Origin: Rhodocyclales bacterium
GTDB lineage: Bacteria > Pseudomonadota > Gammaproteobacteria > Burkholderiales > Rhodocyclaceae
Reading direction: 5' to 3'
Assembly: GCA_026399415.1 (NCBI GenBank)
Contig: JAPLQZ010000042.1
Location: 1-46,435, forward strand
Length of the DNA: 46,435 nucleotides
A program made the translations under genes and the position numbers. The notes below the pieces were generated by a model that saw only the letters and a list, made by a program, of their open reading frames with translations, was not told the DNA's origin and did no database searches. Of the stretch, positions 27,479 through 36,030 are shown piece by piece; position 1 is the stretch's first letter; each line of letters opens with the position of its first letter.

Positions 27479-30409
27479 TTAGACTTTTTCTACGCGAAGT
27501 GGCGTGCCATAGCTCTGCGTTCCGCCGCCCACGGGATCGAGCATTCCACGGTCTTTCAGGACCGGGTCGGCCATGTAGAGCGGGTTGACACTGAAGCCCG
27601 CGGCGATGCGCTTGTCGTAGAACTGCGGCTTGCCGTCCGCTGCCCAGGCCTTGCCGCCGGCGCCCCAGCGCCCGTAGGAGTTGCTCACGGAGAACACCCC
27701 GGGACGGATGCGGCTGGTGACGCGAACCTGCATCTTGTACCAGCCGTTGCCCATCGATGTTTCGACGTAGGAGATATGCGTGCTGGAAGGCGATTTGACC
27801 TTGACCCAGTCGCCGGTCACGACCCCCATTTTTTGCGCATCGGCCGGGTTGATTTCCGCGAAGTTCTGCGGTTTGATCGCGGCCAGCCACAGGTTGTTCA
27901 TGGTGCGTGTCTGGGTGTGCCAGGCATCCTTGTGGGTGTGCAACTGGAATGGATACTCCTTCCAGATCGCTGGATCGAGCGGGTCTTCCTTGCAGTCGAT
28001 GATCATCCGGTACTGCGGCAGACCGTCATAGTATTTGCCGGTCATGCTGTTCTTGTTGGCCGCCACATGCGCGGCGTAGACATACAGGCCGCGTACCTGG
28101 CGCCCGCCCGGGAAGCGTGTGTATTCGCCGGCAGCATCGTACTGTTTGCTCGGATTCTCGAACTTGCCGCCGAGCTTGACCAGGCGGCTGTCCGGATCGA
28201 GACCCGGCTCGCCCTTGAAGTCGCCGTTCTTGTAATACTCGTCCCAGAACTGCCAGGATGTGAAGAGGTCCTTGCCCGGGCCGCCACCGTCCTTGCCGAA
28301 ACCCGGCAGGCCGCAGCGGATAGCCAACTGAATCAGCGTGTCGTCCGCCGTCTGCACGTCCGGATGGATGCCGCGATAACTCTTGGTCTTCGGGTCGAGG
28401 GTGCCGATAACCGGCTGCCGCAAACCCTGAACCTGGGTCTTCACCGGCGGATAGGTCTTGAAGCCGCCGAAACGCTCCAGGTACTCGGTATCCGGCAGGA
28501 CGTAGTCGCACAGCAGCGTGGTCTCGCCCATGTAGGCGTCGATGCTGACCGTGAGCGGGATGGCCTTCACGTCGAGCAGTGCGTCGATGACCGACGAGTT
28601 GAACGGCGTGGTGTAGGCCGGATCGTTGTAGTAGTTCAGATAGGCCTTGATGCGATACGGGTAGCCTTGCTTGGCCGAGGAGAAGAACTCGCTGGTCACC
28701 GTGCGCACCGCCAGCGGATACCATGGCCGCGTCGAAGTTGCCTTCTTGCCCTGATACTTGTCCTTGTGCCTATCGATGGAAACGCCCGCGACCTTGCGTG
28801 ACGGCCCGCCCACCGATCCGCCGTAAGCCTTGTGTCCGGGGATGTAGCCGCCCTTGCGATCGATGCTGTCCATCAGGATGTTCAGGGTGATCAGCGCCTG
28901 GCCGTTCCACCAGCCGTTCGACTGCTGGATCGGACCGCGGAACATCTCGATAACCGGGCGCTTGGCGCTGGAAAATTCCTTGCTCAGACGAGCGATGGTG
29001 CCGGCGGGAATGTCACAAATCTTTTCGCATTCCTCGATGGTCTTTTCGTGCGCGCGTTCGCGCAGCATGCGGAACACAGTCTTGAACTTCTCGCCCTTGA
29101 TCTCGACTTCGGCATCCAGATCTGCCGGCCCATCGACTTCGTGGAACAACGTCGGCTTGCCATTGACCAGCACCACGTAATCCGCCTGCCCCAAGCCGGC
29201 ATCCTTGCCGGAGAGGTAAAGCTTGGGCTCGGTGGTACGGACCAGGTAAGTCATGTCGCTCCAGTTGCGGCGACCGGTCTTCTTCGCTGCCTGCTCGTTG
29301 GGCAGGGCCAGGAAGTCGGCCTTGTAGCCCTTGTTGTCGATCATCCAGCGCAGCATGCCGAGCAGGAAGAAGGCGTCGGTGGAGGGCTTTAGCGGAATCC
29401 ACTCGCCCTTGCCCGACTGCAGCGCCTTTGCCGCGGCGGGGGACAGCCAGGGATCGACGATGACATGCTTGAATCCCTTTGAATCCGGACCAGTACGCTT
29501 GGCAAACTTCTGCAGGTAGCGTGCCCGTGTTTGTCCGGGGTAGTCGGCGTGGGTGATGTTCGAGCCGACGCTGATGAGGAAGGTGGTGTATTCGTAGTCG
29601 GCATAGGCGCCGATCTCGTAAGGCGGCACATTCAGCGTGTGCTCGACGACGTTGTAGAAGGTTCCCGCGCAGCGATCGCAGTGATTGAGCATGTTCGGCA
29701 CGCCCGCGGCGCCGGCGACGAAGCGCGGCGTCAGCGGCGACTGCTCGTTGCGGCCGTGGGCCCAGACAAACTGGTTGCGCTTCGGGCCATAACCTCCGGG
29801 CGGAGCCTCGTCCATGTAATCCGAATCCTCGGGACCGATCGGCTTGTCGTTGTTGAGGATGGACTTGAAGCCCTCGACCTGGCGGGTTTCCTCGCCGGGG
29901 ACATCCTTGAACAACAGCCCACCGTCAGTAATCTCGGTCAGGGCCTGTTCCCAGGAAATGGTCTTCCATTTTCCGGAACCGCGCGGCCCGACGCGCTTCA
30001 TCGGATGCTTGAGGCGGGCGGGACTGTAGAGGGCATAAATGCCGGCCTGTCCCTTGGCGCACAGGGTGCCGACGTCCTTGCCGGTGAGCCCGCCGTCGAG
30101 ATCGCTTTCCTCGACGATGTCGGCCTTGGACACGTAATCGTAGCAATTCGGGTGATAGGGGTTGCCGTCGATCTTGACCAGCTCGCCGTTCTGTATCGTG
30201 CACTGGATGCCGCAACCGCTGTGGCACATCAGGCACACGCTGCGCACGATCTTGGCGTCCGGGCCGACCATGTCCGGCTTGGACCCGGCCTTCCCTACCT
30301 GCGCCAGCCATTGCTGGGCGCTTGCCGGCTGAATCTGTGAGAAAGCCGCAACGCTTCCCGAGACTTTCAGAAAATCGCGCCGGTTGATGGAGTTCTCAAG
30401 TACTTTCAT
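27479..30409 (-). CDS. Molybdopterin catalytic subunit, TtrA/ArrA/PhsA-like
   Basis: 976 aa from ATG 30409, preceded by GGGAGGAAGC; 21 further open codons upstream are not needed. Twin-arginine signal at ~9-18 (NRRDFLKVSG). [4Fe-4S] ligands are Cys59-x2-Cys62-x3-Cys66 and then Cys117, a 50-residue gap that is longer than in most family members and contains NPYHPNCYDYVSKAD. A probable Mo-ligand Cys lies in NHCDRCAGT (244 or 247), which puts it in the Cys-ligated group with tetrathionate, arsenate and polysulfide/thiosulfate enzymes. Length is close to TtrA. Substrate not determinable. First gene of the 15-gene operon, with a sigma54-type promoter candidate upstream. Confidence 0.85.
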   Translation of the reverse strand: MKVLENSINRRDFLKVSGSVAAFSQIQPASAQQWLAQVGKAGSKPDMVGPDAKIVRSVCLMCHSGCGIQCTIQNGELVKIDGNPYHPNCYDYVSKADIVEESDLDGGLTGKDVGTLCAKGQAGIYALYSPARLKHPMKRVGPRGSGKWKTISWEQALTEITDGGLLFKDVPGEETRQVEGFKSILNNDKPIGPEDSDYMDEAPPGGYGPKRNQFVWAHGRNEQSPLTPRFVAGAAGVPNMLNHCDRCAGTFYNVVEHTLNVPPYEIGAYADYEYTTFLISVGSNITHADYPGQTRARYLQKFAKRTGPDSKGFKHVIVDPWLSPAAAKALQSGKGEWIPLKPSTDAFFLLGMLRWMIDNKGYKADFLALPNEQAAKKTGRRNWSDMTYLVRTTEPKLYLSGKDAGLGQADYVVLVNGKPTLFHEVDGPADLDAEVEIKGEKFKTVFRMLRERAHEKTIEECEKICDIPAGTIARLSKEFSSAKRPVIEMFRGPIQQSNGWWNGQALITLNILMDSIDRKGGYIPGHKAYGGSVGGPSRKVAGVSIDRHKDKYQGKKATSTRPWYPLAVRTVTSEFFSSAKQGYPYRIKAYLNYYNDPAYTTPFNSSVIDALLDVKAIPLTVSIDAYMGETTLLCDYVLPDTEYLERFGGFKTYPPVKTQVQGLRQPVIGTLDPKTKSYRGIHPDVQTADDTLIQLAIRCGLPGFGKDGGGPGKDLFTSWQFWDEYYKNGDFKGEPGLDPDSRLVKLGGKFENPSKQYDAAGEYTRFPGGRQVRGLYVYAAHVAANKNSMTGKYYDGLPQYRMIIDCKEDPLDPAIWKEYPFQLHTHKDAWHTQTRTMNNLWLAAIKPQNFAEINPADAQKMGVVTGDWVKVKSPSSTHISYVETSMGNGWYKMQVRVTSRIRPGVFSVSNSYGRWGAGGKAWAADGKPQFYDKRIAAGFSVNPLYMADPVLKDRGMLDPVGGGTQSYGTPLRVEKV

Positions 30410-30696
30410 GTTTGCTTCCTCCCGAGAAAATTCAAAATCGGACTTCAATCTTTCCAGCAATTCCTGGTTCAAAATCTGTTACTTTCCCGTAACAGCGTTA
30501 GCCGGGTACCCTCAAAAAACCACTATTGGGCTTACCCGCCGTGTTCCTTCCGACCTGGTTTCGCGCTTTCCCCGCGCTCGGTCAAGACACAAGGAAACGC
30601 CTGCACCACGGCGTGTTGCAGGTTTGTATTGGGCATGTTGCTTGCATATATCGATCGCTATCTCTGATTCAAGCCGTCGTTTCCTGCATACTGCGT

Positions 30697-30712
30697 TGCA
30701 CTAATCGGGCCA
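30697..30712 (-). promoter_or_regulatory. Candidate sigma54 (-24/-12) promoter of the molybdoenzyme operon
   Basis: Minus-strand TGGCCCGATTAGTGCA fits the consensus TGGCACG-N4-TTGCA with two mismatches, and the invariant GG and GC are separated by exactly 10 bases. It reads toward the alpha subunit gene whose ATG is at 30409, and the adjacent regulator belongs to the GAFTGA-bearing sigma54 activators, which makes the match meaningful. Transcript start would be near 30686. Confidence 0.6.
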
Positions 30713-30773
30713 CCATCCACGCGACCGCCACAACTCAGTGATTCGGAAAGGATTTTGGGACGGTCAGTTTTTT

Positions 30774-30821
30774 GGCAGCCCATGGATGGGACTTGGAGCA
30801 CCAAATCGGCAGTGCCATGGG
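30774..30821. promoter_or_regulatory. Candidate activator-binding repeat pair
   Basis: GGCAGCCCATGG (30774-30785) and GGCAGTGCCATGG (30808-30820) are near-identical direct repeats 34 bases apart, about three helical turns. They overlap the dyads CCCAT-GG-ATGGG and GGCA-G-TGCC. They lie roughly 60-110 bases upstream of the -24/-12 element, where enhancer sites of NtrC-type regulators usually sit. Binding is inferred. Confidence 0.4.
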
Positions 30822-30896
30822 GGCAAATGATTACGGCCTTGTAACCACTTACCGCAACATGGCGAAAATTGGTTACGAAATCGGAACAGATCACTT

Positions 30897-31745
30897 ATGA
30901 AACTGACACGAATTCTTGGGGTATTTGCGGCCTTGCTTGCATTTTCGGCAGCACAAGCCGATGACCGCCTCACCCCGGTCCGCATCGGCCTGACGCCGAC
31001 CTTTCCGCACGACCAATACCGTCCGCTGGAAAAGTGGCGCCTCTACATGGAGCACAAACTCCATCGTCCCGTCGAGTTCATCCGGCGCGACCGCTACATC
31101 GAAACCATGGATTTGCTGCGATTGAAGAAGCTCGATTTCGCCTGGATCTGCGACTACCCCTACGTCCATTTCAGAAAACAGGTGAAGCTGCTCGCCGTCC
31201 CGGTACATAACGGGCGCCCCACCTACCAGTCCTATCTCATCGTTCCGGCTGGCGACAAAACCACGAAATCGATCCTGGATCTGAAAGACAAGGTGTTCGC
31301 TTATACCGACCCCTACTCGAACACCGGTTATCTCACGCCCCGCTTCGAGCTCCAGCAGGCCGGCGAAGACCCGGCTCGATATTTTCGCAAGACCTTCTTT
31401 GGCTGGTCGCACCGCCGGGTGCTGGAATCCGTAGCCACTGGCCTGGCCGATGGCGGCGCCATCAGCAGCCACGTCTGGGATACCTTGTCGATCGGCAAGC
31501 CCGAGTTGACGCGGGCCACGCGCGTCGCCGCGAAATCGGCCGACTACGGCTTCGCGCCCTTCGTGGCGCGGGTGTCCGTCGGCGAGGAAGAATTCCGCGC
31601 CATGCAGAAGCTCTTGCTGGAGATGACGGCAGACGAGGAAGGCCGGGCGCTATTGAAAGAGCTGAACCTGGACGGCTTTATCGTCGGCGATACGCGCCTT
31701 TATGAGCGCACCGAACGCTTAATAAAAGCAGTCGGCGAGAAATGA
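30897..31745 (+). CDS. PhnD-like periplasmic substrate-binding protein, likely signal sensor
   Basis: 282 aa. A signal peptide ends near AAQADD (~22). The rest is a type II periplasmic binding protein of the phosphate/phosphite/phosphonate (PhnD) family: PVRIGLTPTFPHDQYRPLEKW, then LDFAWICDYPYVHF, LKDKVFAYTDPYSNTGYLTPRFEL and a GAISSHVWDTLS segment. No ABC permease or ATPase is nearby; instead a kinase and regulator follow, with a 4-base overlap. The same trio exists as AioX/ArxX with their kinases, and TtrS carries a fused PhnD sensor, so the ligand is probably an oxyanion sensed in the periplasm. Which one is unknown. Confidence 0.85.
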   Translation: MKLTRILGVFAALLAFSAAQADDRLTPVRIGLTPTFPHDQYRPLEKWRLYMEHKLHRPVEFIRRDRYIETMDLLRLKKLDFAWICDYPYVHFRKQVKLLAVPVHNGRPTYQSYLIVPAGDKTTKSILDLKDKVFAYTDPYSNTGYLTPRFELQQAGEDPARYFRKTFFGWSHRRVLESVATGLADGGAISSHVWDTLSIGKPELTRATRVAAKSADYGFAPFVARVSVGEEEFRAMQKLLLEMTADEEGRALLKELNLDGFIVGDTRLYERTERLIKAVGEK

Positions 31746-33196
31746 AATCCCTGTTCAACCTGAGCTTTCGCTACAAGATTCCCCTCTGGGGCGGCGTGCT
31801 CATCATCACCGCCACGCTGGCGGTCTCGACCGCGCTGATCGTGCAGTCCTACGACGATTTGCGTAGCGACTTGGTAAGCAGCTCGGCCAGTCTTGGCCGC
31901 ACCCTGGCGAAGACACTTTTCTCCGCCATGATCCAGGAGGAGGTATGGCAAGCCTTCGCCATCATCCGGGCGCCGCTGCATGAACAATCCGACGATAACC
32001 TGGTGCAGCCGGAGATGATCCTGGCGCTGGATCAGCACGAGCGAGTCTTCGTCTCCAGCCATCCGAAATCCGTGCCGATGCTGACTGACATTCGTCGGAT
32101 CGACGACGAGTTTGCCCGCCTCGCCGAAATGATTGTCGCCAAACCGGGGCCGGACGCGCCCATCATCGATCTCGCCGGCGCGCGGCGGTTCTACGCGGCC
32201 GTCCCGGTCGCCGAGGAAGGTGCGCGCCTGGGCACGCTGGTCATCGTTTACTCCAAGGAAGTCTTTCTGCCGCGTTTTCGAGCCGGCGCCTGGCGCGGCG
32301 CCGGCATCGGCCTGCTGGTGCTGACCGTGCTGCTGCCGATCAACTGGTACTGGGGACAGCGCACCGCAGCTCCCCTGATCGCACTCGCCAGCAGTGCGGG
32401 CGATGTGGCGCGGGGCGCGCTGCTGGCGCCGCCGCCAGACATCTACGCCTACGACGACGAACTCGGCCGATTGTTCGAAGCCTTCGGCGTGATGGTCAAA
32501 TCATTGCACGAGAAAACGCTCCTGGAGGAGGAAATGATCCGCTCCGAGCGGCTTGCGGCGATCGGCCGGCTGTCAGCCGGCATCGCCCACGAGATCAACA
32601 ATCCACTGGGCGGCATGCTGGTCGCCCTGGCGAATTTCAAGCGTCGTTACGAAGACGATGAACGTGCCGGGAAAACCGTGGCTATTCTCGAGCGAGGCTT
32701 GACCCAGATCCGCGACACGGTGAGTGCCATGCTGGTGGATGCAAAGGTCAAGGGACGAGATTTTGCGCCGCACGATCTGGAGGATATTCGGCTGCTGCTC
32801 TCCGGCGAAGCACACCAGGAGGCCGTTGAAATAGACATCGAATGCGGTTTGACCGAGCCGGTTGCGTTGCCGGCCACACTGGTGCGCCAGATCCTGTTGA
32901 ACCTCCTTCTCAATGCGGTCCATGCATCACCAGCGTCCACCAAGGTCAACTGCTCGGTGCAATTTGTGGAAGGGCAGCTACGAATCAAGACCACAAATGC
33001 CGGCAACGCAATTGCCGCCGGCCTCATGGATCATTTGTTCGAGCCATTCGTCAGTGGCAACGAGGAAGGACACGGCCTCGGACTGTGGGTTACCTATCAG
33101 ATCGTCACCCAGTTGGGCGGCCAGATTTCCGCCGAGAGCCGGGACGGACTGACGCAATTCCGGGTCATGCTACCTGTTGGAGAAAGTAATGCGTAA
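31742..33196 (+). CDS. Membrane sensor histidine kinase
   Basis: 484 aa. Membrane helix at ~15-36, a periplasmic sensing segment of ~145 residues, a second helix at ~182-205 and HAMP (~205-258). The kinase core has the phospho-acceptor His in AGIAHEINNPLGG, the N box in LLNLLLNAVHASP, and the glycine-rich box GHGLGLWVTYQIV. The HEINNP form is that of NtrB/DctB-type kinases, which pair with sigma54 activators, and such a regulator follows with an 8-base overlap. It probably reads the PhnD-like protein through its periplasmic segment. Confidence 0.93.
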   Translation: MKSLFNLSFRYKIPLWGGVLIITATLAVSTALIVQSYDDLRSDLVSSSASLGRTLAKTLFSAMIQEEVWQAFAIIRAPLHEQSDDNLVQPEMILALDQHERVFVSSHPKSVPMLTDIRRIDDEFARLAEMIVAKPGPDAPIIDLAGARRFYAAVPVAEEGARLGTLVIVYSKEVFLPRFRAGAWRGAGIGLLVLTVLLPINWYWGQRTAAPLIALASSAGDVARGALLAPPPDIYAYDDELGRLFEAFGVMVKSLHEKTLLEEEMIRSERLAAIGRLSAGIAHEINNPLGGMLVALANFKRRYEDDERAGKTVAILERGLTQIRDTVSAMLVDAKVKGRDFAPHDLEDIRLLLSGEAHQEAVEIDIECGLTEPVALPATLVRQILLNLLLNAVHASPASTKVNCSVQFVEGQLRIKTTNAGNAIAAGLMDHLFEPFVSGNEEGHGLGLWVTYQIVTQLGGQISAESRDGLTQFRVMLPVGESNA

Positions 33197-34544
33197 CGAA
33201 TCGCAGTGCGTCTGCCTGATCGAGGACGACGAGTTGATGGGTGAAGCATTGTGCGAACGCTTCGAAATGGAAGGCCTCAGTCACACCTGGCACAAGCGTG
33301 GCCGCGAGGCGCTCGCCGATCTGCGCCGCCAGCACTACGACGTCGTGGTGAGCGACATGCGCCTGCCGGACATGAGCGGAGAAGATGTATTCGTGCAACT
33401 GCGACAAGGCAAGACGGAAGCGCCGCCTTTTCTTTTCATGACAGGCTTCGGCGCCATCGATCAGGCCGTGCGACTGCTCAAGCTGGGCGCCGCCGACTAT
33501 ATTGCCAAGCCGCTGGAGATCGATGACCTGATTCGCCGCATCCGCGAGTTGAGCGAGCCCGCGCCGACAGCCGAATCGGCTTCCGCGATCCTGGGCATCG
33601 CTCCGTCAATGCGACGCATCGAACGCATGCTGCAACGCCTGGCGGCGTCGGACGGCTCGGTGCTGATTACCGGAGAGTCCGGCGTCGGCAAGGAGCACGT
33701 GGCGCGGCGGCTGCATGAACTGGCGCAGAGTTCGGGGCCCAAACCCTTCGTCGCCGTCAATTGCGCAGCCATTCCCGAAACGCTGCTCGAAGCCGAGATG
33801 TTTGGCTTCGAGAAGGGTGCCTTCACCGGCGCCGCGAAGGAACGGCGCGGCTATTTCGAGCAGGCGGATGGTGGCATCCTGTTCCTCGACGAGGTCGGTG
33901 ACATGCCGCTCGCCACCCAGGCGAAACTGCTGCGCGCGATCCAGGAACATACCGTGACGCGCCTAGGCAGCGAAACACCCATCCATGTTTCGGTGCAACT
34001 GGTCTGCGCCACACATGAGGATCTTCTCCAACTCTGCGAGGCCGGACGTTTCCGCGAGGATCTCTACTACCGGATCAATGTCGTCAGCCTGCGCGTTCCC
34101 CCGCTGCGAGAGCGGCGCGAAGACATACTCTGGCTGGCGAAGCGTTTTGCCGAGCAACAATCAGCAAAGAAGGGCGGCGTATCGTTCGGCTTCACTCCCG
34201 CAGCCGAGCGTGCCTTGTTATCCTACCCTTGGCCTGGCAACATCCGGCAGCTGAAACACTGCATCGAGCGCGCCTGTATTCTGGCGGATCGTTCGCAACT
34301 CACTCCCGAGGCGCTGCTCGGCGAGCTCCCGACTTCCGCTCCCAACACGGTCGACACTGGCAACAATCTGATCGCCTATCTGGACGTCTGCGAAAAGCGC
34401 TACATCGAGGATATCCTGGCCGTGCACACTTGGCGAGTCGGCAAAGCTGCCGAGGCACTTGGCATCAGCCGCAAGACCCTGTGGGAGAAAATGCGCAAGC
34501 ACAGTATCGCCGATAGAACCAAGGGCACCTCGTCCCCGGCATGA
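33189..34544 (+). CDS. NtrC-family sigma54-dependent response regulator
   Basis: 451 aa from ATG 33189, with GGAGAAAGTA upstream; a TTG start four codons earlier is less likely. Receiver domain with Asp56 in VVVSDMRLPDMSG; AAA+ domain with Walker A GESGVGKEH, the sigma54-contacting GAFTGA, Walker B ILFLDEVGD and the arginine-rich FREDLYYRINV; and a C-terminal Fis-type helix-turn-helix (VGKAAEALGISRKTLWEKM). An intact GAFTGA means it should activate sigma54 promoters. Candidate targets are the elements at 30697-30712 and 36031-36046. Confidence 0.95.
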   Translation: MRNESQCVCLIEDDELMGEALCERFEMEGLSHTWHKRGREALADLRRQHYDVVVSDMRLPDMSGEDVFVQLRQGKTEAPPFLFMTGFGAIDQAVRLLKLGAADYIAKPLEIDDLIRRIRELSEPAPTAESASAILGIAPSMRRIERMLQRLAASDGSVLITGESGVGKEHVARRLHELAQSSGPKPFVAVNCAAIPETLLEAEMFGFEKGAFTGAAKERRGYFEQADGGILFLDEVGDMPLATQAKLLRAIQEHTVTRLGSETPIHVSVQLVCATHEDLLQLCEAGRFREDLYYRINVVSLRVPPLRERREDILWLAKRFAEQQSAKKGGVSFGFTPAAERALLSYPWPGNIRQLKHCIERACILADRSQLTPEALLGELPTSAPNTVDTGNNLIAYLDVCEKRYIEDILAVHTWRVGKAAEALGISRKTLWEKMRKHSIADRTKGTSSPA

Positions 34545-34742
34545 GCGGTCGGGCTCGACGCCTCCCGTGACGACGATGACGCTGTCGCACGGCGAGGTGG
34601 CGGGATAGAGGTCGAACTTACACCCGAGTGGCCGTCTTGAGCGAACCGGCGACCGAAATCGCCTGTGCCACAGCCCGTGTCGAGGATCGACTCATTCCAC
34701 TCATCAAGGCAAAACGCCGGTTTCCGGTACACCAGACAGCAG

Positions 34743-35996
34743 TCAATTCGTCTTCTCTCGATTCAGGGCCATACGGGCGCGAAACACGTCGTAGGCGATT
34801 GGCTCCTTGTTCTCGTAGCCGATACGCTGCCTTCGGTCTTCGGCGAGCAGGTGATACTTTACCTGCGCCTCTATCGCAACCGCCGTTGGATCGCGACCGG
34901 GATCAGCATCAAACTGGAAAACTCTTGGCTGCCATCTCGGCAAGCGGGTATCCCCCAGCTCAACGATAAAAGGACGCCACAGGATGCTCCGCTTCAGGAC
35001 ATGAAGGTCTTCGCGCAGCACGGCGCCATTGCGATCCACAAGACGGATGGCTACAGTCAGATGGCGATCCGGCGTTCCGGTCGGAAGGTAATGCGCGGCT
35101 CCAGTATTGGTTAGCGTCAGCGTAAAGGAACGCTTTCCAGATGACGGTGTTGGCGCTTCGCGAAGCGCAGCGTCCAGTCCTTGCTTCACCATTTCCGGAT
35201 CATGCCCGCCGCGCCACAGATGTCTGCGTACCGTCCGCACCTTGCCGCCCGCAACCAGGGGCCGCTCGGCGAGCGGCATGTGGCATTTGACGCAGTCGAG
35301 CGCCGCATCGCCTGGCCCGACGGCGTCGTGGCCGACTGTGTTGTTGGTGGCGGCAGGTGGGCTGTCCTTGGCAGCGCCAGGGGTGTCACGAATCTCGGCG
35401 ACGGTTCCACAGGGGGGGAACCGGAAAAACGTGTCCCATCGATTCCCGCCGACGACGTGGCACTGGAAGCAGATTTCGTTGGGATTGGCCAGTTTTTCCA
35501 CGGGATGCGCCGCACTCTCGCTGCCGTATGGCCCGAGGATCTTGCCATCGCGGAGGTGGCAGGCCGCGCAGGTCACACCTTCGTGCTGCAGTTGCGGATC
35601 GAAGTTCGGATTCGGCTCCAGGATCGGTTGCCATTTCTCCTGGTCGTTGAACCCAACGACCTTGTGCTCCTGCTGGCGATCGAGCGGGATATGGCAGTTC
35701 TTGCAGACTTGCTGTTTGCCGTCAAACGCCCAATCCACCTGAAAATAGGGATCGGTCCAGGCTTGGCTGTGGATGCTCGTCGCCCACTCCTGGTAAAACT
35801 CCTGGTGGCAAGCGGCACAGCCGCTAGCGCTTAAGGACGGCAGCAATGGGAGCATGCCGGCAGTTGCGACCGGACGTTCAAACGCCTCCGCTACCACGAA
35901 GATGTTCATCGGCCGGATCAGTCGCCAGACCAGGAAGATAAACAACGCAACCAGGACGATGCCGACAACTACGGTCTTCCTGTTCAGGGTAAGCAT
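34743..35996 (-). CDS. Membrane-anchored pentaheme cytochrome c
   Basis: 417 aa from ATG 35996; an in-frame TTG lies five codons upstream. An uncleaved-looking N-terminal helix (~8-28) anchors it. Five heme c sites are CAACH, CKNCH, CAACH, CFQCH and CVKCH, within the first ~250 residues and arranged as in cytochrome c554-type proteins. The C-terminal ~150 residues form a heme-free beta domain (SFTLTLTNTGAAHYLPTG, VAIRLVDRNG). This architecture, multiheme plus a beta domain with a HYLPTG motif, recurs in uncharacterised multiheme proteins. Convergent with the regulator gene, and it carries its own sigma54-like element, so it may belong to the same regulon as the molybdoenzyme operon. Confidence 0.85.
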   Translation of the reverse strand: MLTLNRKTVVVGIVLVALFIFLVWRLIRPMNIFVVAEAFERPVATAGMLPLLPSLSASGCAACHQEFYQEWATSIHSQAWTDPYFQVDWAFDGKQQVCKNCHIPLDRQQEHKVVGFNDQEKWQPILEPNPNFDPQLQHEGVTCAACHLRDGKILGPYGSESAAHPVEKLANPNEICFQCHVVGGNRWDTFFRFPPCGTVAEIRDTPGAAKDSPPAATNNTVGHDAVGPGDAALDCVKCHMPLAERPLVAGGKVRTVRRHLWRGGHDPEMVKQGLDAALREAPTPSSGKRSFTLTLTNTGAAHYLPTGTPDRHLTVAIRLVDRNGAVLREDLHVLKRSILWRPFIVELGDTRLPRWQPRVFQFDADPGRDPTAVAIEAQVKYHLLAEDRRQRIGYENKEPIAYDVFRARMALNREKTN

Positions 35997-36030
35997 AATT
36001 GAATGTCCCAAGAAACAGAATCACGACAGA

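Larger units (their letters stand above)
30410..30896. other. 487-base divergent regulatory region, no gene
   Basis: No coding sequence is supported. It separates the minus-strand molybdoenzyme operon from the plus-strand sensor operon. Contents: a strong ribosome binding site next to 30409; GTTAC-N6-GTAAC at 30478-30493; a sigma54-like -24/-12 element at 30697-30712 pointing at the molybdoenzyme operon; paired near-repeats at 30774-30821; and GTAACC/GGTTAC arms at 30841-30876 just before the sensor gene. The predicted leader of the large operon would be about 275 bases. No sigma54-like match pointing at the sensor operon was found by eye. Confidence 0.75.

Noticed and set aside
27479-30409. 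Assignment of the first molybdoenzyme as arsenite oxidase ArxA or arsenate reductase ArrA
   Set aside because: The PhnD-like sensor trio invites it, but length, the enlarged Fe-S loop, lack of an NrfD subunit and absence of any ars gene leave it unproven.
30478-30493. GTTAC-N6-GTAAC inverted repeat as an activator site
   Set aside because: It lies downstream of the proposed promoter, the arms are only 5 bases and no copy with the same spacing was seen elsewhere in the region.
34545-34742. Possible protein fragment in the spacer between the regulator and the pentaheme cytochrome
   Set aside because: Several frames give short readable stretches, but none matches a family I can name and no ribosome binding site or start supports a gene. 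The 198 bases are left unassigned.
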